Shown: positions 8,024 to 16,694 of the stretch, piece by piece | Layout: the number at the start of each line of letters is the position of its first letter | Position numbering within the stretch: the stretch's first letter is position 1 | Assembly (NCBI GenBank): GCA_018712545.1 | Contig: DVGV01000020.1 | Span: forward strand, 1 to 62,580 | DNA from: Candidatus Coprenecus merdigallinarum | Lineage (GTDB): Bacteria > Bacteroidota > Bacteroidia > Bacteroidales > UBA932 | DNA length: 62,580 nt | Direction of reading: 5' to 3' | The notes under the pieces: generated by a model | Databases searched by the model: none | The model's input: the letters and a program-made list of their open reading frames with translations, nothing else | Told to the model about the DNA's origin: nothing | Made by a program: the position numbers and the translations under genes

Positions 8024-9994
8024 GACGACTTCCTCGGCTATCCTGGCTACCCTCTGCCTGGTCTCCCGCACGGCGGCCACCTGAGAATCAGAGTCAAATT
8101 CTCCCCTGACATTCCGGAAATCCGCCAGAATCTCCTCCCTGGCAGAGCCGTCCAGGCCGAAGCCGGTCATCACCCCGTCGCCGAACTCCTTGGAGGCGTC
8201 CCTCTCTATATCGGCGAAAAGCGACTCGGAAGCGGCCCTCCACTGACGCAGCAGGTCTATCAGTTTCTTGCGGCTGATCTTCCTGGGGTCCACATTGAAG
8301 ACAGTCTGAATGTGGGCATAGACCCATCTCCATTCATAGAGCTGATAATTGGAGGCGATGGCCGAGAGCCTGGATTCCACCGCTTCCGGCGTGCTGAGCG
8401 AGCCGGAGGCTATCTCCTCCACAATCTGGTCTATCTCCGCTTTCGGCGCCAGCAGTCCGGCCACGTCCACCCAGCGTCCCTCACCTACGGGAGATACGGG
8501 AGAAAGGGCTGCCGCTATAGCCTCGTCGGAGGTCAGCCGGCGGCCGCGGAGTGTCAGGGCCACTTGCAGACCGATATAGTACTTGAGGGCATTCTCATAG
8601 CGTTCCACCCCTGAAGTAAGGGACGAACCGGCTATCGTGCAGCCTCCGTAGCTGGAGGGAGTCCCGGAGAAACGCTCCTCGGAGAGCATGCGGACCAGCT
8701 GGTCCCTGCCTGCTAGCATTGCTCCTGCCGTATAGGGGGAAAATGCCTCGAAACGGATATTGTCTATGCGTCCGGAGGGGCCGCGGCGGTCCCTCGCGGG
8801 CCATTTGCGGATATCGCGGAACAGCCCTATGCTGCGCAGGTTCACTCCGGGTACCAGGTATGATCTGCCCTCCGACTCCAGGATATAGGAGAAGGGCATG
8901 TCCGGAGTATCGATCCTGCCGGTATGATGGCCGAGAACCGTGGTGAAAGGGGCTACTCTTACGGGCAGCATCATGTAGGAAGCGGAGCCGCACTTGACAC
9001 CGCGTCCGAAAACGCCCTGATGCACGGGGCCCAGTTTGTACAGGTGGTTGCTGAAATTGGTAGCCGAGCCCGCGTTCATGAAGGAGAACATCGAGCCGAT
9101 AAGGAGGGTCGACTTGTGATGGGATACTGTGAATGGACCGGCCAGTACCGATACGGCCTCTCCGTTCTCACAGTGGGAGTTGGCGAAAAACAGACTATCC
9201 GTGCATGAGAATCCCTTGGCCAGGGTAACACTCTGCCCCACGAAGCATCGTGTCACTACAGCACCGTCCTCCACCACCGAACCGGACTGTATTATGAAGT
9301 CCGTGCAGACCGTTCCGCTGCCGATGAGCACCGGAGCCTCGGCACTGCTGACTACCGTTCCGTCGAAGAGACGGAGGCATCCCTGCAGGACGGCGGCCTC
9401 TCCTATTCTCACGTTCCGGATGATGCCTACATTCTCTATCCTGGCCCCGGAGCCGATAAAGCCGCGCTCCGACGCCGCTGCCCGGGCACGGAGATCCGCC
9501 ATGGCGTGCAGCCTCTGTGTCAGTTCCGGACGGTGCCTGTACATGGCCGACAGATAGGCCGTCTGGGCGGAGAGTCCCTCATAGATGGCCACCTCGCGTC
9601 CTCCGGTCTCCGGAAGCACATTGACCCGGGTGCCCACGCCGAAGGACGGAACGCCCTCCATGTATATTTTCCCCACATCACAGATATAGACGCGGGGGCC
9701 TATGTCGTAGTTGGCTATATAGCCGTGAATGTGGGTGATGAGCGCGTCATCATCCACATTCACGTTGAAAAGGGTCGCATCGTAGATACCGCTGTGTATG
9801 GACAGGCCGCCCGGGAGAGCGATGCTGCCGGAGAATGCTCCGAGACGGACCACTCCGTAGAAATTGACCCTGACTATGCTTTCCGGAGTAAAGCGATCCG
9901 ATACATAGACATGCTGCCAGTCCTCGGCCCAGCATCCCTGGGTCCTGAGGGCGGATATCTCCACGGAGGTCAGCTGGCGGTAACCGGAGTCCAT
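8012..9994 (-). CDS. DUF4954 family protein, predicted left-handed beta-helix
   Basis: A 660-residue protein matching, as I recognise it, the Bacteroidales DUF4954 family. The central half (about 75-400) is rich in short hexapeptide-like strands (for example GSGARIENVGIIRNVRIGEA, GTVCTDFIIQSGSVVEDGAVV), pointing to a left-handed beta-helix like that of nucleotide-sugar acyl- and nucleotidyltransferases. The C-terminal third is helical. No signal peptide is seen, so it is cytoplasmic. It lies 1 base after the SLBB export gene and is surely co-transcribed with it, so a role in making or modifying an exported polysaccharide is plausible (inference). Confidence 0.8.
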   Translation of the reverse strand: MDSGYRQLTSVEISALRTQGCWAEDWQHVYVSDRFTPESIVRVNFYGVVRLGAFSGSIALPGGLSIHSGIYDATLFNVNVDDDALITHIHGYIANYDIGPRVYICDVGKIYMEGVPSFGVGTRVNVLPETGGREVAIYEGLSAQTAYLSAMYRHRPELTQRLHAMADLRARAAASERGFIGSGARIENVGIIRNVRIGEAAVLQGCLRLFDGTVVSSAEAPVLIGSGTVCTDFIIQSGSVVEDGAVVTRCFVGQSVTLAKGFSCTDSLFFANSHCENGEAVSVLAGPFTVSHHKSTLLIGSMFSFMNAGSATNFSNHLYKLGPVHQGVFGRGVKCGSASYMMLPVRVAPFTTVLGHHTGRIDTPDMPFSYILESEGRSYLVPGVNLRSIGLFRDIRKWPARDRRGPSGRIDNIRFEAFSPYTAGAMLAGRDQLVRMLSEERFSGTPSSYGGCTIAGSSLTSGVERYENALKYYIGLQVALTLRGRRLTSDEAIAAALSPVSPVGEGRWVDVAGLLAPKAEIDQIVEEIASGSLSTPEAVESRLSAIASNYQLYEWRWVYAHIQTVFNVDPRKISRKKLIDLLRQWRAASESLFADIERDASKEFGDGVMTGFGLDGSAREEILADFRNVRGEFDSDSQVAAVRETRQRVARIAEEVVSAL

Positions 9995-9995
9995 A

Positions 9996-12338
9996 CTATT
10001 TATTAAGCAGATTGACCATCGTCACAACCATTGTGGCGACAGATGCTGTCGAAGATGCAAGCGAGGCTATCTCTCCGGCACTCAGTCTGCGTCTCTCCAG
10101 CCTCTCTTTCTGAGGCACTATAATCTCACAGCCCGGCATCGGCTTGTATAAAGGGCTCTTGGTATTGGCGGCAGTACCGTTCATGTGGACTATATACCGT
10201 CTGCTCCTCATAGCCCCTTTCACAAAACCTCCAGCCATATTGATATAGTCCTTCACGCTCATATCCGGGCTGTAAGCCACTACATTGGGATAAAGCACCG
10301 CGCCGGAGATCTTTACGACACTGTTGAGCTTGGGAATGATAATCCGGTCACCTGTCTGCAGAACGATGTCATCATACGAGCCGGGGTTCTCAATCGCCTC
10401 CTTGACATTTATACCTATTTTGTACCTCTGGTTCCTGCTGGGGAACTCCACCATGGACGAGTCCACGCCTTCCTCCCTAAGCACCAGTCTTGCTGCCCTC
10501 ATGGCTCTCTCATACTCCTCATCGGACATCAGTCTCATCACACTGGCACCAAAGAGATAGGCATCGTTGGTAATGCCTCCTGAACGCTTTACCACATCAC
10601 TCAGTCTTACGACGTTGTTCTCAATCACATAATAACCGGGGAAAACGACCTCACCTGATATGGTCACGCCCTGCTGGCTCTTGTAATTAGGTGTAGGTCT
10701 GACAGAAATCTCATCGAACGGAGCCAATGCAAAATCTAAGGCGTCGGGATCTTCCTGCAGATTGAAATTATAGATGACGGCTACCGTGTCGCTCTTGTAG
10801 TCCTTATCAGTATCCATATTTCTCCTTGCCACATCCACGTTTATCCTGGAAGCGCCGATTGCAAATCCGCCGGAGAGCAGAATTGCATCGCCGAGAGTCA
10901 TTCCCTCCCTGAATGTCAGGGTGGAGGGCTTGTTCAGGAAGCCTGTGGTAGTCACAGTAGTAGGCGCCTCCATATCCAGAGTGGAGAAAATAATGACATT
11001 GTCCTCATTGCACAGAGGCACATCCTCTGCTCCGTCCATCACGTCCTGCAGACTGAAGTACAGCGCCGTCGGTTCCCTCCGCTCATTGAGCCTCTCGATA
11101 TAGCCTCTATCCATAAAGGCCTCCTCGCGCAGTCCGCCTGCGAACTGAATGAGCTCACGTACTGTCGAGACACCATCGGTAAGAGCGTATGAACCGGGAT
11201 ACCAGACAGGTCCCTGTATGTTTACGACGTTCTTGTTCCTGGCGATATTCGAGCTGACAGAGACCACATCACCGTCCTTAAGTATAAATTTGTCAAACTC
11301 GTCAGCCATCACGTTGAACGTCTCGGTTCTCTCACCGAAGACTCTCCTCACCTGTACCAGCTGCGTGTTGGCGTTGTCGGCGAAACCTGCCGCATAGAAA
11401 AGAACATCAGCCACAGTCTCTCCGTCCTTCATATCGTAAATCATAGGACGCTTTACACTTCCTGATACAGTAACATGTATCGAGTACGGCGCAATCATTA
11501 TCAGGTCATTGTCCTCCAGACGTATGTTCTTGGAGAAATCGCCGTTGACAATAAAATCATATACATCAAGGGTCTCTACCAGTTCATTGTTCCTGTACAC
11601 CCTGATGTCACGGACAGAACCCAGGTCTGTGGGTCCTCCTGCCAGATAAATGGCGGAGAATACTGTCGAGAGGGAAGGAAGTGTATACGTTCCCGGATTC
11701 ACAGCGTCACCTACTACGTTCACCGTGAATGACCTGATTTTTCCGATAGAGAGTCTGAGGAAAGTATTGGGACTGCTTCCTGAGATTCCGGAATAAATTA
11801 TGGAGAATTTCTCTTTCAGCCTCGTCTCGGCATCCTCCACTGTTGTCCCGGCAAGATACACAGGCCCCACATTCGGAATGGTGATGCTGCCCTCGGGGCT
11901 GACGGTATAGGTGTAATTCATATATGTAGCGCCCCAGATATCGATGACTATCTCATCACCGGCAGCCAGCTTGTATTTTGCCGGCGTAGGTATGTTGTAG
12001 CTGGGGACAAAGTTCAGGTTCGGAGACTTGAAGATGTTGTGGCCGTAGATATTGGAATGCTCCGGAACGGCCGCATTGGGAGCTGGCGTACCGATATCGG
12101 CTACCGTCATCTCCTCATTTCTGTTGACAGTAGGAGGAACGGTTGTCATCCCCGTCTCACTGTTTTTTCCTCCGGATGTCTGACTGGAGATCATTGCCTC
12201 TATCTCACTCTCGCTGTACCCGTATGACCTGGCCATAGACTTAGCCATCTCAATCTCCGCCTGGCTCTGTGCATAAGCCGGAAGCATCCAGCACAATGCC
12301 GCCAGAGCGATCATAATTAATCTGTAATTTCTTCTCAT
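9996..12338 (-). CDS. SLBB-domain polysaccharide export protein (Wza-like)
   Basis: A 780-residue protein with a signal peptide (MRRNYRLIMIALAALCWMLPAYAQ). The polysaccharide-export domain follows at about 115-210 (YKLAAGDEIVIDIWGATY, GSITIPNVGPVYLAG), then several SLBB repeats, each with a (V/I)xGxVxxPGxY pattern (VVGDAVNPGTY, VSGSVKRPMIY, IQGPVWYPGSY, ISGEVVFPGYY, ISGAVLYPNVV). A hydrophobic helix near the end (IASLASSTASVATMVVTMVNLL) resembles the helix by which Wza crosses the outer membrane. It probably forms the outer-membrane pore for a surface polysaccharide. No glycosyltransferases or Wzc kinase are nearby. An in-frame TTG at 12362 could add 8 residues; the ATG gives a better signal peptide. 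Confidence 0.9.
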   Translation of the reverse strand: MRRNYRLIMIALAALCWMLPAYAQSQAEIEMAKSMARSYGYSESEIEAMISSQTSGGKNSETGMTTVPPTVNRNEEMTVADIGTPAPNAAVPEHSNIYGHNIFKSPNLNFVPSYNIPTPAKYKLAAGDEIVIDIWGATYMNYTYTVSPEGSITIPNVGPVYLAGTTVEDAETRLKEKFSIIYSGISGSSPNTFLRLSIGKIRSFTVNVVGDAVNPGTYTLPSLSTVFSAIYLAGGPTDLGSVRDIRVYRNNELVETLDVYDFIVNGDFSKNIRLEDNDLIMIAPYSIHVTVSGSVKRPMIYDMKDGETVADVLFYAAGFADNANTQLVQVRRVFGERTETFNVMADEFDKFILKDGDVVSVSSNIARNKNVVNIQGPVWYPGSYALTDGVSTVRELIQFAGGLREEAFMDRGYIERLNERREPTALYFSLQDVMDGAEDVPLCNEDNVIIFSTLDMEAPTTVTTTGFLNKPSTLTFREGMTLGDAILLSGGFAIGASRINVDVARRNMDTDKDYKSDTVAVIYNFNLQEDPDALDFALAPFDEISVRPTPNYKSQQGVTISGEVVFPGYYVIENNVVRLSDVVKRSGGITNDAYLFGASVMRLMSDEEYERAMRAARLVLREEGVDSSMVEFPSRNQRYKIGINVKEAIENPGSYDDIVLQTGDRIIIPKLNSVVKISGAVLYPNVVAYSPDMSVKDYINMAGGFVKGAMRSRRYIVHMNGTAANTKSPLYKPMPGCEIIVPQKERLERRRLSAGEIASLASSTASVATMVVTMVNLLNK

Positions 12339-12385
12339 ACTTCTTTGTTCAAGTTTGTTCAAGGACTGTAACTCTTAAAATTTTA

Positions 12386-12416
12386 CAAAAATAGCCATCT
12401 TTTAATATTATACAAA
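12386..12416 (-). promoter_or_regulatory. Two-box promoter of the SLBB export operon
   Basis: Minus strand TTTG (12416-12413), 19 bases, TATTTTTG (12393-12386): an ideal Bacteroidetes promoter. It leaves a leader of about 40 bases before the ATG at 12338. Confidence 0.8.
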
Positions 12417-12444
12417 AAAATATCTCCACCTACCCTTTTTACAC

Positions 12445-12452
12445 TATATTTG
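12445..12452 (+). promoter_or_regulatory. -7 box of the VanZ gene
   Basis: TATATTTG ends only 4 bases before the ATG at 12457, so the mRNA is probably leaderless. No TTTG -33 box is evident. Confidence 0.55.
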
Positions 12453-12456
12453 CAAT

Positions 12457-12882
12457 ATGGTCAGAGGTGCTAAAATATTAACCAAAACACTGTACATCAT
12501 CTATATCGGGATGGTACTGTTTTTATGTCTATACAAATTCAGCTCTACCGGCATCGATCTTGGAAAATATTTTTTGGGAATAAGGCTTGACAGGTACGTC
12601 CATTTCCTCATGTTCCTGCCCTACCCTCCCGTCACTTGGCTTACATTCAGATTCTCAAGCCGTTTTCGGTTTCTAAGCAGATACGCCATAGCCTTGACAC
12701 TGGTGTCGGGACTGATTTTCGCCGGCATGACTGAGCTGCTCCAAAGCTGGCTCACTCCTACAAGGCAGGGAGACATCCTGGATTTTGCAGCAGACTCAGC
12801 GGCTATCATCTCAGGCACGGCCGCAGTTGCCTTTGCCGGCCAGCCTTTCGTCAGACTCATTGATACACTTTTCAAGAAATAA
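12457..12882 (+). CDS. VanZ-like membrane protein
   Basis: A 141-residue protein with four predicted membrane helices (about 8-26, 47-63, 73-92, 112-130). The short polar loops include DKYVHF-like text (LDRYVHFLMFLPYP) and TELLQSWLTPTRQGDILDFAADSAA, the hallmark end of VanZ-family proteins. Their function is poorly known; the namesake gives low-level teicoplanin resistance. It starts a rightward set with the DUF3575-like protein (4 bases later) and the amidase-like protein, all cell-envelope related. Confidence 0.85.
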   Translation: MVRGAKILTKTLYIIYIGMVLFLCLYKFSSTGIDLGKYFLGIRLDRYVHFLMFLPYPPVTWLTFRFSSRFRFLSRYAIALTLVSGLIFAGMTELLQSWLTPTRQGDILDFAADSAAIISGTAAVAFAGQPFVRLIDTLFKK

Positions 12883-12886
12883 GAGC

Positions 12887-13534
12887 ATGAGCATTCACAA
12901 CCGCCATATCTACGCACTTCTGCTGACCGTCACACTGTTCTTCTCATCTTTACCGGCTTATACGGAGGACAGGGACAGCATACGCACGGCACGGCAGGAA
13001 CGTCTTTTCGGAGGCGAACCGGTCAAGACAGCCGTAAAACTGAACGCCGCCATAGCCGCAGGCATCATCAACCCCTCCGTGGAATTCCGCACACACGAGA
13101 ACATTACCGTTGCCCTTGAAGGCGTCGGGGTATTCTACCCAAAGGGGTTCGGCAAGCTCATCGACGGACCGGCCGTAATCGCCATGACTTTCGTGGAAGG
13201 GCGGTACTACCCGGTACAGTCTTTCAGAGGCTTTTTCGCAGGTCCCAACCTGGGTTTCTCAGCCTGGACACTGAGCAAGGGCATACATCCTATGTACTGG
13301 GGCTCGTATTCCGACAGCTACCAGGTAGGATACAACTTTATGGCAGGCGTCACCGCCGGCTATGCCTTTACCCTTACGAAACACTGGGGAATAGAAGTCT
13401 CCTTAGGAGGAGGCTACCAGTGCGGTAAATATGAAGGGCACAACTCCTCGGACGGATCAATGTACATAGGCTGGAACGGTTCAGGCGAATGGCTGCTTTA
13501 CAAAGCTGCTGTCAACATTATATATAAATGGTAA
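12887..13534 (+). CDS. DUF3575-like outer-membrane beta-barrel protein
   Basis: A 215-residue protein with a signal peptide (about 1-25, HIYALLLTVTLFFSSLPAYT) and a mature part starting KTAVKLNAAIAAGIINPSVEFRTHENITVALEGVG, the pattern of DUF3575 proteins, which are small 8-stranded outer-membrane barrels. Strands end in aromatic residues and the C-terminus is VNIIYKW, a typical outer-membrane targeting end. The ATG at 12887 sits 4 bases after the VanZ stop; longer frames reading back into VanZ have no support. The gene overlaps the next start by 7 bases. Confidence 0.8.
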   Translation: MSIHNRHIYALLLTVTLFFSSLPAYTEDRDSIRTARQERLFGGEPVKTAVKLNAAIAAGIINPSVEFRTHENITVALEGVGVFYPKGFGKLIDGPAVIAMTFVEGRYYPVQSFRGFFAGPNLGFSAWTLSKGIHPMYWGSYSDSYQVGYNFMAGVTAGYAFTLTKHWGIEVSLGGGYQCGKYEGHNSSDGSMYIGWNGSGEWLLYKAAVNIIYKW

Positions 13535-16500
13535 GATTTCGCACATACACATACGCGGCTGCGCTGTTCCTTGCGTCTGCCGTATTTTTCAACGCAGACG
13601 CACAGGTCAGCGTCAGGTCCATGGCCACGGCGGTGGATTCAATAAACCGCTACATGTCCCGCCGGGCCTCGGTTCAAGGAGGAATCTCAGTAGACACCGT
13701 TTTCGTCCACAGCGAACGTCAGGAGGTCAATATAAGATTCGGAAAATCCATAGCTGACTACCCGCTCAGGGACAATGACATCGCATTCATCGAGGACATC
13801 ATCCGCCGCTATCTTCCGGAGCATCTGCAGGGACACAGCATCTCTCTTACTGTCAGAGGAGACAAGCTGGAACGGCTCTCCAGCGGCTTCTATTCCGGCA
13901 GGACACGGGCTGATATATCGAAGACTGCCGCTTCCGGCAAGAGATGGGTTATACCCGTCACGCATTATCCAGCGCCGGACAGGGGCCTGGCGGGACGCAA
14001 CATTGCCCTCTGGGCCGGACACGGTTATTACTATTCCGGCACGGAAGACCGCTGGAAATGGCAGAGAGCCCCGTTCTTCTCCACGATAGAGGACCTTCTG
14101 CCGCACAGCTACCTGACGGGATTCCTGGCGCCTATGCTCGAAAACGCAGGAGCCGGCGTCATAATGCCCAGGGAGAGAGATTCACGCCGCACCGAGATAG
14201 TCATCGACAACGGCGATCCGTTCTATACTGAGAGAAACGGCGGCTCAGAGGCCTGGACAGACGCCCCGGGCACTGGATTCGCGCTTCCCTCCGGACCGCT
14301 TATGCCCGGGGACAATCCTTTCCGCGCCGGCACCGCCCGCATGGTGAAATGCAACACCCGCAGCTCATCCAGCGCATCATACCTGCCAAGGTTTCCCGAA
14401 ACCGGAGACTACGCTGTATATGTCTCATACAAGACCGTTGAGAAGAGCTCTCCCGCCCTCTATACCGTCCGTCATTCCGGTGGTGACACAAGGTTTGTCG
14501 TAGACCAGAGCTTTGGGGGAGGCACATGGGTCTATCTGGGTACATTCAGGTTCTCTCAAGGCGAGACAGGCCAGGGAGTCATCGTACAGAACTCCGCTCC
14601 CGACAGTCCCGGAGAAGGCGTAGTCACGACCGATGCCGTGAAGTTCGGCGGAGGCATGGGGAATGTCCTCAGGGGCGAAGAGACCAGCGGTTTCCCAAGA
14701 TATGCCGAGGCCGGCCGCTACTGGATGCAGTGGAGCGGATTTCCGGAAGAAGTATACAGTCTCAACGAAGGGGAGGACGACTACAGGGACGATTTCATGT
14801 CCCGCGGCGAATGGGTCAACTCCCTTATCCGGGACTTTCATATCCCCATAGACTTGGCTCTGGCCCTGCACACAGACGCAGGATCGGTGCTCAAGGACTC
14901 AATTGTCGGAACTCTGGCCATATACAAGGAAGAATCAGAGGGGAGCCGCAGGTATTCCGACGGCACCCCGAGAATTACAGCCAGGGAGCTTTCCGACATC
15001 GTACAGACCTCAATAGTAGAGGACATACGCGCCATCTACAGGCCCGACTGGACACGGAGAGCGATATGGGACAGGTCCTACATGGAAGCCAGGGTTCCGG
15101 ACGTTCCTACTGTCCTTATCGAGCTGCTGTCCCATCAGAACTTCGCAGACATGGAATGCGCCCTGGATCCGGAATTCCAGTTCATCGTTTCACGCGCTAT
15201 ATATAAAGGTATCCTTAAATACCTGTCCTACGTCTACGGCACCGGGTACACAGTCCAGCCTCTGCCCGTCAAGGATTTCAGCGCACTGATACAGAATGAA
15301 GACGAGAAGGGTGCCGAAGTAAGACTGCGCTGGGTACCAGAACAGGATCCGACGGAGCCTACTGCCATACCGGACTCATATATAGTCTACAGGAGAACCG
15401 TCGATCCTGCCGGAGAGGAAAATCAGATTCCGGGATTCGACAAGGGCGTCCTTGTAACCGGAACCGAATATACTGACAGGATTGAGCCCGGCAGGCTCTA
15501 CAGCTACAAAATAGTCGCAGTCAACCGCGGCGGTCTCTCTTTCCCCTCAGAGATATTGTCCGCCGGATATATTCCGGGGAGCAAGGAAGTCTTGGTAGTC
15601 AATGGCTTCACATCTGTGTCAGCTCCTGCATCCCTGCCCGCTGCCGACTCTTCCACCGCCGGATTTGACTTCAAGGTCAGTCACGGCATACCGTATGTCA
15701 GCGGCGTCTCATACATAGGCGAGCAATATGAATTCAACCGCAGGCTGGAATGGATTCACGATGACAGGCCCGGCTTCGGTGCCTCGTTCATGGACTACGG
15801 CCCCGGCGTTGTCGCCGGCAACACCTTTGACTTTCCACTCGTACACGGACTTGCGCTCATGCGCGCCGGCATCAGCCTCTCTTCCTCGTCCTCAAGCTAT
15901 TTCCTCACCATGGACTCTCATCCGGGGAGCCTTCTGAAATACTCGGCCCTGGACATTCTCTATGGAAAGGAAAGCGGAGAACTGCTGACAAAGAACCTCA
16001 GGGATATACTTGCACCTTACCTTGAAGCCGGAGGAGCACTTCTTATCTCCGGTTCGAATATCGGGAAGACAGCCCATTATCATGACACCCATTACCCTCT
16101 TACCTCGACTCTGCTGGACGCCGCATCGGATCTGCGTGGCGCCGCATACCATCTTGCCGGACTTCGGGACAGCCTCCGCAATATTCAGGGCAGCGGAGAG
16201 ATGACGGCAGACATCGAGGATATGATGGCCACGATATCGGAACTTTATAACGATGCCAGGAAAAATCTCTCCAAGGGCATTGACGGACTGCTGAGAGAAA
16301 GCGACCCCGCATATATCGCGGACGGCATAGCGTCCGACCTTTTGGGTTACGGATGGAGCAACGGCATGGCCACTTCCACGGGAAATGTCAGGACTGTACC
16401 GAACAAGGGCGGAATATCCTCCGACAGCACCATCCGGGTCCAGTTCAACATCTCTCCCAACCCGTTCACATACTGCGTAGAATCCGCCGACGCCATCCTG

Positions 16501-16680
16501 CCCTCCGATGACCGCGCATTCACCTTCATGCGCTACGAAGGATCCAACACCTCCGCCGCAGTCGCCTATGACGGCCAGTACCGCTGCGTAAGCCTTGGAT
16601 TCCCTATAGAAGCACTAACCTCGCAGCAGCAGGTCGACGGCCTGATGTGCGAGGTTATGAGATTTCTGCTGCGGTACTGA
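13528..16680 (+). CDS. Large exported amidase-like protein with golvesin-type insert and FN3 domain
   Basis: A 1050-residue exported protein (signal peptide 1-25). Residues 140-225 and 400-570 look like two parts of one N-acetylmuramoyl-L-alanine amidase (Amidase_3) fold: ALWAGHGYYY with His164, LALALHTDAG with His447 and VPTVLIELLSHQNFADME with Glu531 fit zinc ligands and the catalytic Glu. Between them (about 260-375) is a golvesin C-terminal/xanthan-lyase-type beta-sandwich (VSYKTVEKSSPALYTVRHSG, GTWVYLGTFRF). An FN3-like domain follows (590-690) and then an unrecognised 350-residue C-terminal part. Relatives are often labelled xanthan lyase, which I think is misleading. A peptidoglycan or surface-glycan hydrolase is likely. 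The start overlaps the previous stop by 7 bases. Confidence 0.75.
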   Translation: MVRFRTYTYAAALFLASAVFFNADAQVSVRSMATAVDSINRYMSRRASVQGGISVDTVFVHSERQEVNIRFGKSIADYPLRDNDIAFIEDIIRRYLPEHLQGHSISLTVRGDKLERLSSGFYSGRTRADISKTAASGKRWVIPVTHYPAPDRGLAGRNIALWAGHGYYYSGTEDRWKWQRAPFFSTIEDLLPHSYLTGFLAPMLENAGAGVIMPRERDSRRTEIVIDNGDPFYTERNGGSEAWTDAPGTGFALPSGPLMPGDNPFRAGTARMVKCNTRSSSSASYLPRFPETGDYAVYVSYKTVEKSSPALYTVRHSGGDTRFVVDQSFGGGTWVYLGTFRFSQGETGQGVIVQNSAPDSPGEGVVTTDAVKFGGGMGNVLRGEETSGFPRYAEAGRYWMQWSGFPEEVYSLNEGEDDYRDDFMSRGEWVNSLIRDFHIPIDLALALHTDAGSVLKDSIVGTLAIYKEESEGSRRYSDGTPRITARELSDIVQTSIVEDIRAIYRPDWTRRAIWDRSYMEARVPDVPTVLIELLSHQNFADMECALDPEFQFIVSRAIYKGILKYLSYVYGTGYTVQPLPVKDFSALIQNEDEKGAEVRLRWVPEQDPTEPTAIPDSYIVYRRTVDPAGEENQIPGFDKGVLVTGTEYTDRIEPGRLYSYKIVAVNRGGLSFPSEILSAGYIPGSKEVLVVNGFTSVSAPASLPAADSSTAGFDFKVSHGIPYVSGVSYIGEQYEFNRRLEWIHDDRPGFGASFMDYGPGVVAGNTFDFPLVHGLALMRAGISLSSSSSSYFLTMDSHPGSLLKYSALDILYGKESGELLTKNLRDILAPYLEAGGALLISGSNIGKTAHYHDTHYPLTSTLLDAASDLRGAAYHLAGLRDSLRNIQGSGEMTADIEDMMATISELYNDARKNLSKGIDGLLRESDPAYIADGIASDLLGYGWSNGMATSTGNVRTVPNKGGISSDSTIRVQFNISPNPFTYCVESADAILPSDDRAFTFMRYEGSNTSAAVAYDGQYRCVSLGFPIEALTSQQQVDGLMCEVMRFLLRY

Positions 16681-16694
16681 CCGCCAACCTGAGG

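Noticed and set aside
13528-16680. Xanthan lyase function
   Set aside because: Only the golvesin/xanthan-lyase-type accessory sandwich supports the name; the catalytic part looks like an amidase.
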